Positions 55,800 to 64,000 of a stretch of DNA of 64,000 nucleotides are shown here, piece by piece. Below the pieces are notes generated by a model. The model was not told where the DNA came from. It worked only from the letters and a program-made list of their open reading frames with translations, and did no database searches. The position numbers and the translations under genes were made by a program. Numbering within the stretch: the stretch's first letter is position 1; every line of letters starts with the position of its first letter. Source of the stretch: Hymenopellis radicata (lineage: Eukaryota > Basidiomycota > Agaricomycetes > Agaricales > Physalacriaceae); assembly GCA_015501595.1 (NCBI GenBank), contig JADNRX010000186.1, positions 42,324-106,323 of the forward strand, read 5' to 3'.

Positions 55800-57740
55800 G
55801 AATACTCACCTCATGAACATGAAGGGAATAGGCACCATAATCAGTGCGATGCATCCGACAAAGGAAGAGGCCCATTGGGGATTCATAGGCATTGTATATC
55901 TGGTTGGCGAACAGAGGGAAGACTGCGCCGAAGATGCTTCGGCATACGGTGTTTGCTGAACAGAATATAAGTATGACAAGGAATCGATAGAGCAGGAGCG
56001 TACCGGCAAGTGCAGATGCGGCGACCTTGAGATAGATGATGTAGTTGAAGAAGCGGACCTGGTTGGTTTTATGAGTTGTGTAGGTCAAGGAGAGAAGAAA
56101 GCTCACATAGATCGCGACGTTGGAACCAATATGGCGCTCAGTAGTTGACACTGGGATAAGACATCCAACTACCAAAGTGTTGGTCTCCGGGAGAAGTAAA
56201 ACGAGAGCCCACTTACCCGAACCAGAAGAACGAAATAGCGAATAACAGCGTGGCATAAAGTGAGAGGTACAAACGGGACTTGGCGGGTACAGGATGTGGC
56301 GCATATTTCTCCACGCTGCGTTGATGCATAGGATCGAATACGAACACAGACTGCATCCGTAGTAAGACGACGCTGTGCGAAGGGAGGCATAATGAAGGAT
56401 AACTCACAACTGCGACAGCTAACACCGCTCTGACCATGATAGGCAAGAACGTGAGTCCAGTAACGCCGCGTTGAATCCGTGTCCTCTGGCGAATACGATG
56501 GGGAAGGCTTCGAAGAGGAGGTATAAGCATCCATAGATGAACTGTCAGCGGAATACGTAGAAGTCAGAAGAGTTATGAAGGAACTCGTAGGGCTGGAGTC
56601 ATACACTCGTAGTGATCATCATAGGCTGTTGAACGAGCATGAGAAACGGTTGCTTGAGTACATTCTCAACCTGCTGCGCCAGCGTTTTCTTCGATCGTTC
56701 CATTGGCGCATAATAGCAACTATCGTCAGTTTCCGCACGAAGCCGTTTCGCTTTCTGGATGAGAAAGATTGGCCTCAACAAAGGAGGTCAGATAAATAAC
56801 TTGTGAGCAGGGTGGAGACGTTCGCTTACCTGTACGTTTCCGGAATGAACAGCACGATGGCTATCAGACATGATGTTCCTGCCTAGTTCCAGTCAACCTC
56901 AAACGTAAGACTGTCAATATTACTACTCAAAAACATCATCAAAACCCAGAACAGCCACCTCCACGATGCGCCACGGACAGATATGAATCCTGCCACGGTT
57001 GGCCCCTAAGGCGGGACCAGCAACGAAGATTGCCAAGGCTTTCCCTCGATCCGGCGTGGCCCAGATGTCAGAAATCACAGCACTATATTCCTGTTAGGAT
57101 AGCTCTAGAGCGTTCAATACACGTACCCTGAGTTGGTGAGTGGACAGGCGGCAAATACTCCACCGAAGGACGAGTAAAGAGGCGCGTTGTCCGCGAGCGC
57201 CATTTGCATTTGAAATAACTAGATGAATGCCGTTAGATGTGGCGTACCGTCAGGTCAAGACGGACGGGACGCACCATATACACCGCAAACGTAATTACGA
57301 AGATGGGTTTTCTGAAAATTTGGCAAAGGACAGATGGAGACGAGCGTGGATCTTTGTCGTCGGTAGTCAGCCATAGGAGAATGAACGAAACGGATACTGC
57401 TTACCTATCTACCTTCCAAACTCTTCGGATAACGGCCCCATAATAATGGACTGTGTTCCTAGTTAGTAACAGCTCGTCAAAAAGCGTCAAAGGATAAAGA
57501 CAGACCTGACAACAAAGCCAGCGACGGATAGGGAGATGACAAGCACACCGACTTCTTGTCCGAAGCCGTACTGCCGTTTTAGATCAGCAACGATACCTGC
57601 TGCTGCAAACGACGCGTAAGTATCAAGGAAGATCATGGCAGCGAGCGAGTGAGTAAAAGCTGGTGCGTAGCGTTCATCATCGTACTCGACAATGACGCTA
57701 ACACCACAGTCTGGCAGGGTATTCAAGCCATATAATTCGG
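55800..57740 (-). pseudogene. MFS (DHA1-type) transporter, multiply broken
   Basis: Minus-strand fragments in correct order match a twelve-TM major facilitator of the DHA1 drug/polyamine class: FGQEVGVLVISLSVAGFVV (about 57520), IMGPLSEEFGR, GGVFAACPLTNSG, GASWRWLFWVLM, LIAIVLFIPETYR (about 56830), GVTGLTFLPIMVRAVLAVAV (about 56430), FFWFGWMSYPSVNY and NTVCRSIFGAVFPLFANQIY. Lesions: one-base shifts near 57006 (GGGG), 56465 and 55890, and a premature TGA directly after SVNY near 56130 where a Trp is expected. The N terminus is lost at about 57740, where the reading runs into oppositely oriented OSBP sequence. With this many lesions it is a pseudogene even if one or two are sequencing errors. 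Confidence 0.8.
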
Positions 57741-58095
57741 TACTAGGAGAACATTTTCGCGCCCACTGGGACGTCGTTCCCGTCGAAGACCAGAATCCTA
57801 CCATCGTCGCGTCCTCGTCCAAGAGCGTCTCCAACCTCAACGTGGACACCGCGAGTGTGAAGAGTGGCAAGAGCTCCAAGAGCGCTTTCAGCGTCATCAG
57901 CTCCCGCAAGAGCCCTTCGACAGCAGCCACCTCCCTCGGCGACGATGCGCTTAACCCGCAGATGTCCAACCTCAACCTCCAGAGCAACAAAATTCGCATT
58001 GTCTACGTCACCGAACAGGTCTCCCAACATCATGTCGACCACGACGCCGCTGGTGCTGCCGCGTCTTCCTGTGCCGGTGCTGCGCAAGTAGGTAA
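57700..58095 (+). pseudogene. Oxysterol-binding protein (OSH) fragment, first part, plus strand
   Basis: The plus strand reads GRVFKPYNSVLGEHFRAHWD, an OSBP-related-domain landmark, then a Ser/Lys-rich loop, and IRIVYVTEQVSQHH. In OSBP domains EQVSHH is followed by PPVSAYF. Here that His-Pro continuation is lost within a few residues, and the following piece of the same gene is found on the opposite strand (58120-58530). OSBP-related proteins bind and move sterols or PI4P between membranes. Confidence 0.75.
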
Positions 58096-58119
58096 GACGG
58101 AAACCCGCCTTCCCTAACC

Positions 58120-58530
58120 AAGACTAGAAAATTGTCAGAAGGTATACAAAGAGCAGAAGCGACACGTACCTCCTCTTTATATTCTGTAATTGCCCGGAAT
58201 TTGGAGCCAAGCTTGCCACCCGGACATGAAACTATAGTTGTGTCGCCCACAGTTATATAAAAACCGCCCCGTAGGATTTCGTTGACGCTAGCCACAGGAT
58301 GTGTCACCTGGCAATTCTCGCCCTTGTCGTAGCCATCCTTGATATGGACAAAGAGACCTTTGTCGTACCGGGCTGACTTTAATCGTCGTGCCTGCGACCT
58401 TGGCCGAGACCTGAGCTCGAGGGAACGCGCTGGGCAGGTAGCGAAATATGCAGAGACCGGTGGAGTCGAAAGTGAGGGCGTCGCAGCAAGCCACGTCGAG
58501 GACAAAGCAGCGAGTAAGTGACGAAAGCCC
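58120..58530 (-). pseudogene. Oxysterol-binding protein (OSH) fragment, second part, minus strand
   Basis: The minus strand continues the OSBP domain exactly where the plus-strand fragment stops: PPVSAYFATCPARSLEL, a frame-shifted QVSAKVAGTTIKVSP, then YDKGLFVHIKDGYDKGEN, VTHPVASVNEILRGGFYITV and KFRAITEYKEE. At least two indels disrupt the frame (about 58380-58410). The two halves lie tail to tail, so one has been inverted relative to the other. The glycine-to-glutamate change in VNEILRG is unusual for the family. Confidence 0.75.
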
Positions 58531-58658
58531 GGTCCGAAAACCGAAAACGACGGAACGTACCATTGAATCAATTGCATCATGTAAAATCTTATTCATTGAG
58601 GTCGATAGTACCCTCTACCATAGGTTTCGGGAATAGATTGAAATTGTCACTAAGTACT

Positions 58659-59813
58659 TTAAATAAAGCCCTTCTCCTGGGCGCGTTTCAAAAGGACACT
58701 ATCAGTAAAAAGTGTGATGGCAATACGTCTACCCGTATGAGGAGAACTGAAGTGAATGACCAGTCGCGCCTTGCTGGCCAGCACTTGTCCACCATGAATA
58801 GGAATCCGATAACCCAACTGAGGACAGTTAAATTCGGCTCCGGTAAACGGTCCCAATGGTACCACGAAATTAGGGAACGAATAATCATCTGTGAAATCAA
58901 CGTGTGCAATTTCACTAGAGCCCTCCTTAATGGCGAACGCGAATGCGGCAGGTCCCAAGTCCATAGCTGGACGGTCTTTGAGTTGTTTTGCGAGATGCGG
59001 TATGGAGTGAACGTATTGGTGGCATCTAGGCAACGATCAGAAGGGGAACTCAGCAGATAAAGTTACGTACGCCACGCCTCGCGCATACATGTTGGGCATA
59101 TCCTCCTTCATGATCTGTGCCAGCTTCAAACTGATGTTTTTGATGCATTCTGCAAGGGCGTCGAGGGCCTTGATAGTTTCTGGACCTTGTTCGCGGGATT
59201 CTCTTGTAAGGAGCGCACGCGGGGCAGTCCGCTGCCACACTCCAAAATGATACGCCGGGATTGCAGAGCGATTGCCATCTTTTGACGCTAAAAAGTGGGT
59301 AGGAGACAGAGTTGTGAGCCTGTCCCAATGCCCTATAATCTCATTCTGTTGCTTATCGCTGAGTAGTGGACGATAACGCTTCAAAATAAAGGGGTCCGCA
59401 TGTTGGAGTCCGATGATGCCACGTTTTTCACCTTCAGTTAGTAAGAGATGGACGATTTCGGGGTGGTGTCGAATTGAACGGCAGCATTGTCGGGAACGGC
59501 ATAGGTCGGCAGTGTGTGGTAGGAAGGGAATATTTCCTCCGTGATTTCACGTATCCTCTCGCCACTCTTCTTGGTTCCAACAACGTCGTTGGGCGGGCGG
59601 TGCACGGTCTCAATAACTGATAGTAAATATGAGTAAACCAGTTAGGGTAACATGAGTAGACTCACTTGTATTCGACTTAATACCCTGCTCGACCCATTTT
59701 TGAGTATGCTTTCGTTGGGATTCAGGACTCTTTTTGCCGCGACGGCGTTTCTTCTTCACCGGTGGGTCGGTTGGGCATTTGTGGGAGATAAGAGGTGTTT
59801 TTGTGGGAGCCAT
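58659..59813 (-). pseudogene. 2OG-Fe(II) dioxygenase-like protein of TET/JBP appearance, one frame break
   Basis: Four minus-strand exons, from the ATG at 59813. A basic N terminus (PVKKKRRRGKKSPESQRKHT) leads to HRPPNDVVGTKKSGERI and YHTLPTYAVPDNA, then a helical part (HLLLTEGEKRGIIGLQHADP; YRPLLSDKQQNEIIGHWDRL). The last exon is a double-stranded beta-helix core with the iron-binding H-x-D (AHVDFTDD), GPFTGAEFNCPQLG, a distal His (LVIHFSS) and the 2OG-binding Arg in TGRRIAITLFTD. This layout resembles the fungal TET/JBP-type dioxygenases, which can oxidise 5-methylcytosine and are expanded in mushrooms along with transposons. At about 59480 one base is missing between AVQF and HHPEIVHLL. 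All three metal ligands are present, so without that break it might be active. It could alternatively be another 2OG oxygenase group. Confidence 0.6.
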
Positions 59814-60059
59814 AAGGAAGGAATGGCTTGTTTCTGGCGCTCTTGTTATAACATGAGAACGGGGAGGTTGGCGGATCAAGAGAGAGAGCACCTGTGTTCC
59901 GTAGTTCCTTGAAAATAAATCTCGGTTATGAGAACGTGTGACGCAGCGCTTCCGTCGTGTTTCGGTAGTCGTTGACAATGACTAGAGCAAGGTCAGCTCA
60001 TTCATCTCGATCACGGTGGTAGAGCGTAAGTGGTTGAACTTGAAAGCCACTCGGGTCGA

Positions 60060-60430
60060 TCATCCGAGTGGGTTTGCTAACACGGCGTGGTGACCCTCAC
60101 CACCGTCATCAATATCGCGGACTCGCTTTTTGCCGGCAAAGACAACTGGTGTCAAATCCTACGACGGAAAATCTCGCACCATATTCGCGACCCACCCCAT
60201 CGAAAAGCCGTACCTCATCTACCAAATTGGACCTGAAGCTTACTGCGACCTTGAGCCATGAGATACCTTCGACGCTCTCAGACGTCGCTGGTTCTCTGCC
60301 GGCAGACAAACCTGTGGGGGTTCCATTTGTTGACTTGCCGCTCATGATGGCTAGGCAGGTATGTTTCTCCATCCCGCCGCACTTCTTACCGCTTATCTGT
60401 CCTTTCGCAGGATCCATCGCAGGTACGTGA
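60060..60430 (+). other. Coding-like remnant upstream of the EXO84 fragment
   Basis: Plus-strand frames show fragments such as VKSYDGKSRTIFATHPIEKP and LPADKPVGVPFVDLPLMMAR followed by a gtatgt donor at 60359. They do not match the expected upstream part of EXO84 (a PH domain), and a stop interrupts the first. I cannot name the gene. Confidence 0.3.
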
Positions 60431-60540
60431 ATGGATGGCTTTTTCCAATTCCACTCGCTGTCCCGACCTATCTTGGGTCAGTCGATTTTCTCTCGTATTC
60501 AGACAGTTCCGATGACTGTCGCGACGCTCGGCGCGACATC

Positions 60541-61432
60541 ATGGACGTAAGCAATTTTGATTATTGCATGGAAATACGCGCCTCAAACCTTTCACAGCGC
60601 ATGTCAACGTACAATGCTGAGTGGATGACAGATCTAGCTAAGAAGGCAGGCGAAATTCCAGGTACCAGCGCGAAAGAGAAATCGGAACGCGATGCACGGT
60701 AGGCTAGCGAACGGGCAGACGAATTAACATTAGCTATATCACTACGGGAATGGGACAAAGCTACCAACCTTTTGGAAGAAGGTAAGTCCACCGCCATTCT
60801 CTTCTTCCAATGGTCTCAACTTTCTCCAAGTGACTCAAAGCTGCCAGTGATTCCGCCGCTGAGCACTAAACTTCCCGCACTAATGGCGCAGCTAACCGCT
60901 GCTCTGCTGTCCTCTCTTTCCATGACATCAAATAAGAAGTCCTCGGTGACGATGCTCATCGGACTTTTGGTACGTTTGGGTGCGGCGCCTGCAGCCAAGA
61001 CGACTTTCCTCAGGATGCGCTTTCAAGTCGTCAAGATTCTGGTCCGCAAAATCAGATTTGAAGGTCACATTGGCGCATACAGTGGGGATTTAGCAATCGT
61101 TACTTTCACTGCCATTAAATACAAGGCGAATTGGTTCTTGGCCAGCTTCAAGGAGAGTGAAGCTGCTAGTAGTACGTTGATTTACCGCAATCTTGATGTG
61201 AGGCTGATTTAGGTTGTAGCCTTTATTGACTGGCGAAACTCCAAATAGAGAACACATTCCGCAACAAGTCTATAGTTCTGATGTAGATGAAAAGGTCATC
61301 GAGGAGGCGATGAAGATTACATATTCACAGAGCCGCAAGGTTAGTTTTTACCAACAGCCCACCGACATTTGCTACAACCATAGTTACTCGAGGATTTTGG
61401 CCTTCCTTCCGTTTTCTTCTCGATGATGTCCT
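60541..61432 (+). pseudogene. EXO84 exocyst subunit, C-terminal part, disrupted
   Basis: EXO84 is one of eight exocyst subunits tethering secretory vesicles. The plus strand carries the Exo84 C-terminal domain: RMSTYNAEWMTDLAKKAG, then RADELTLAISLREWDKATNLL, LSTKLPALMAQLTAALLSSL, KKSSVTMLIGLLVRLGAAPA, VKILVRKIRFEGHIGAYSGD and YKANWFLASFKESEAAS, ending near QVYSSDVDEKVIEEAMK and RFLLDDVLVEG. Lesions are an in-frame TAG at about 60700 (before ASERADEL), a shift near 61240 and another near 61405. The N-terminal PH domain is not seen upstream. It looks like a decayed duplicate; an essential intact copy is expected elsewhere in the genome. Confidence 0.75.
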
Positions 61433-61483
61433 CGTCGAAGGAATGAACATCCCGAGCCGCGATTAGCTCCTGCTCGACTGACC

Positions 61484-61975
61484 ATGACTGACATACAACT
61501 CAAACCCAGACCGGCCAAGTCGGCTACCAAATTATCATCTCTCACGATGACCTTGTACAGCCCCCGTTCGCCAACAACAAGTTCCGCCTCTTCCTCGTCG
61601 AACGCGATGGTAACTCAATCTGCCCTTCCCTCCGCAGTACTGTCATCCGCCTCCGTATATTCATCCACTCCCTCCTCGGAAACCCCTCCGCCTGTCCCGC
61701 CTCTGCTTCGCGCCCGTACACCCACTAATAACTCTTTCAACCCACCGATGTCTGCACCAGCGACACGCGTCGCCCTAGCTTCGCCTACTCCCCGGCAAAC
61801 GAGGACCTCGTCGCCTAGTGCGTCTCCTCTGAGACCGAGGACAGCTGTTAGTGTAAAGGACAGGGAAAGACCGATAAAGGCGAGTCCCGCGCCGCCACCT
61901 AGGTCGACGAATAGACCTGGAAGTTCGTATAGGCTGCCCCCTGTTGCTGTTCCCACCCACGATGGAATGTTTTGA
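61484..61975 (+). CDS. Ser/Pro-rich open frame downstream of EXO84, maybe its tail
   Basis: A 163-codon frame starting MTDIQLKPRPAKSATKLSSL, almost entirely Ser, Thr, Pro and Arg, with SPSASPLRPRTAVSVKDRER and the end VAVPTHDGMF. It lies 50 bases after the last recognisable EXO84 piece, on the same strand, and could be the disordered C terminus of that gene joined through a short intron. As a separate gene it has no known domain. Confidence 0.35.
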   Translation: MTDIQLKPRPAKSATKLSSLTMTLYSPRSPTTSSASSSSNAMVTQSALPSAVLSSASVYSSTPSSETPPPVPPLLRARTPTNNSFNPPMSAPATRVALASPTPRQTRTSSPSASPLRPRTAVSVKDRERPIKASPAPPPRSTNRPGSSYRLPPVAVPTHDGMF

Positions 61976-62487
61976 GGTGGATTGGACACCACTGTATGTA
62001 TCATTATGTATGATTTATGTTAATCTCACGGGCTGCGGACTGCAACTTGTAGAATCTCTGTAGGTTCCACTTTCTAAGCGTAGAACCATGCACAATGTAC
62101 CCAGTTCTTCTGGTCAGACATGCCAGCGCCGAATTTCTCTTGACGAAGCATTTCTCCAAGTGTCGACGAATCATCATCCGCCTTGATTCTAACCAGATCA
62201 CCAGGTTTGGGATCCCGCGTTTCGACCTAGGAGTCGGATGAGCTTGGAGGAACAACAAGGCGCCTGAACTGACCTTTTCCTTCTTCTGTCTGTTCCCGGG
62301 AAGCACTTGTTTGTCGTCTTTCCCGTGGCCAACATCATACAGCCTACCATGACCATCCAGGGTTGGCAAAGCCTCCACCCTTGGAGACCAATGTACGAGG
62401 GGATTGCCAGTATACATACGAGAGTACCACCTCGAAGCACGTAGTTGATGGCATTATCGCCTTCATAAAGGCAAAGAACCGTTCCCC
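61976..62487. other. 3' flank of the PI4P 5-kinase gene
   Basis: On the minus strand the kinase frame continues past the TAG at 62488 (GERFFAFMKAIMPSTTCFEV) for about 45 codons, which suggests that the stop is new. The remaining bases down to 61976 show only an unrecognised minus-strand frame (62004-62417). Confidence 0.4.
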
Positions 62488-64000
62488 CTACTCGTCTGGC
62501 TGTACAGGACTGATCTTATGTCGGTCGGCCTTCATGCCCTTCCACAGGTGTTCCACCTTCTTCGCCACATTATATGGCGTCAATATATCTATCACGCTTA
62601 GATAATAGATGGTGTCCTGGCAGTCGTTGTTCTCGTCCGTACCGCGCAGACCGCCTTCGTCCTGGTAGAAGATAAAGTGTTGCCGGTCTCCAGTATCCTC
62701 CTCCGGTAATCGGATGCCCTTCCCCAGCCGCTTCAAGTCGGAGTCACGCATCGCCCGGCGCATTGCGATCGCCTCTGGGAAAAGCTTCCACTTTTGCCAA
62801 GCGATGTCCCGCTTAACGTCGGCCGTCGTCGGTGGTGGCCATGCGGGATATCCGGCTACAGATTGAAGAATTTGGACCACGAAGCATGTCAATCAAGTCG
62901 GCAGACTTGTTTCTGCGCAGGTTATCCCGATTTCCCCTCCGCATGTTATGGATCCCAACGAGCAGGCTGTAATCCATCACATGAATCGACTTGAGCATCT
63001 CCTTGTGCCTCCTTAACCGCTCCGTCAATAACGCCCCGGTCCCAGTTCCAACATATGTCCCCTGTGTATCCAGTTGAGATCCTTCAGAACGGGATTATTC
63101 TTCTCCTTCGCAAGCTCTTCCGGATACTCTCTGCCGACAGTACTGCCCTTCAAGTCAAAGGTCTCGTGGACATCCTTGTGCGGCGGGAACAAATTGTTCA
63201 TGATCACGAAGTGGATTTTACGACCTCGCGGCAGTTTTACCCCATGAAGGCCGTAGAATCGCGAAAGGAGAGTGTGAGGGTTATCCTTTACGTGATTGGA
63301 GTACTGTTTTAGGACGCTGAGTAGGAATTTATGTTCACTGTGGCGGATAGTTTTGATGATGAACCGGTAATCCCGTGAGAAGTAGAAGAACGAGCCCGAC
63401 TTGCCGGGAGAACCTAGTTCGGAAAGGATGTATTTGGAGGTCAGGGAGAGGAGGTAGTCGGCGGGGTCGAGGTGGAAGTGCTCTTCACGAAGAGAGCGAA
63501 ATACCCATGAGGCATAGTCTTTGAATTTGAAGTCGTACTCTGCAGACGACGTCAATTCATTTCCGACGATGTCGAATGAGAACTTATGTCGACCTGTGAA
63601 AATTGAAAGCAATAAATCTATTAAACACCATAAATTTATCTCTTCGGTCAGTGGTCTTTTTATTTTGGCTTGACATCGCGAAACCTAGATAACAACACAT
63701 CAGCGATAAAAATTGACTCCAGAAACAGATATACGCACGCCAATACGAATCCCGGTAATATATTATACACTAACACGTAGTTCGCATGACCCTTTCCGAT
63801 GAGATTGCCAACCAGATGCGTATCCTCACCCCGTCGCCTGTCAGTACGGGTGAGAGCTGCCTCGGCCTGCTGCTGCTTCGCCCTCTTCTCCATACGTTCG
63901 CGCCGTATCTTCTCTGCATGAAGCTGAATGTTGCTCGCAACGTCATCCACGTCCGCATCCTCGTGAGGTTGTGAAGCATACTGCTGATGGAAAGTAGCGC
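62488..64000 (-). CDS. MSS4: Phosphatidylinositol-4-phosphate 5-kinase (MSS4 type), partial at right edge
   Basis: MSS4-type kinases make PI(4,5)P2 at the plasma membrane, controlling actin and endocytosis. Reading in from the right edge on the minus strand: [19 protein letters not shown], an intron near 63610-63690, [20 protein letters not shown], the glycine-rich loop region [20 protein letters not shown] (Lys of [10 protein letters not shown]), [31 protein letters not shown] with the DLKGS motif, [15 protein letters not shown] and the late [14 protein letters not shown] (IIDIL in relatives), all hallmarks of the PIPK domain. Two defects: one base missing in a GGGG run near 63045 (LELGP to ALLTERLRR) and a TAG at 62488 where a Tyr codon is expected, after which the frame continues. 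The N-terminal regulatory half lies outside the window. It may be functional if these are errors. Confidence 0.88.

Noticed and set aside
1..64000. CRISPR arrays, bacterial-type operons or ribosome binding sites
   Set aside because: The window is eukaryotic by intron structure; no regularly spaced short repeats were seen.

Overview
This window looks like nuclear DNA of a mushroom-forming basidiomycete (Agaricomycetes). Genes are split by many short introns of about 45-60 bases with gtRngy donors and yag acceptors. The gene repertoire fits: an F-box protein with an N-terminal coiled coil, a Tnp2/Plavaka-type CACTA transposase, a seven-transmembrane protein of the mushroom type, an HMG-box regulator, and a dioxygenase resembling the fungal TET/JBP group. 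There are no bacterial operons, ribosome binding sites or CRISPR arrays.

Layout. 1-11 kb: KGD4, then RFC1 (large subunit of the clamp loader) and a truncated CrtC/AttH-like gene. This block is enclosed by an inverted segmental duplication. The left arm is split by an insertion carrying a LINE 3' fragment. The right arm ends in an intact-looking Ser/Thr-rich secreted protein gene. 11-20 kb: a degraded Kelch-like gene, then an apparently intact two-gene CACTA/Plavaka element. 20-26 kb: a seven-TM protein, a second membrane protein and an amino-acid permease. 26.5-36.2 kb: a large palindrome. Two arms of about 2.9 kb each carry an HMG-box gene (left copy intact, right copy frameshifted) and flank RIC8, a chaperone/exchange factor for G-alpha proteins. 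36-43 kb: an F-box gene, a small unknown gene and the nuclear cap-binding subunit CBP80. 43-49 kb: two unrecognised genes, one with a zinc-finger-like tail. 49-52 kb: a rearranged HSP78/ClpB remnant. 52.8-54.2 kb: an intact unknown gene. 55-62 kb: a graveyard of broken genes (hAT transposase tail, MFS transporter, an oxysterol-binding-protein gene split onto opposite strands, a TET/JBP-like dioxygenase, EXO84). The right edge holds most of an MSS4-type PI4P 5-kinase.

The clearest functional cluster is the RIC8/HMG palindrome. RIC8 supports heterotrimeric G-protein signalling and HMG-box factors commonly act downstream of pheromone signalling in basidiomycetes, so sharing one inverted-repeat locus is suggestive but unproven. 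The other housekeeping genes (RFC1, CBP80, PI4P5K) look unrelated to each other. Several carry single-base frame breaks, often beside short G or C runs. These may be sequencing errors, whereas the 55-61 kb genes have enough separate lesions to be real pseudogenes.

Gene models were spliced by eye. Boundaries marked approximate, and all family assignments, rest on recognised motifs without any database search.
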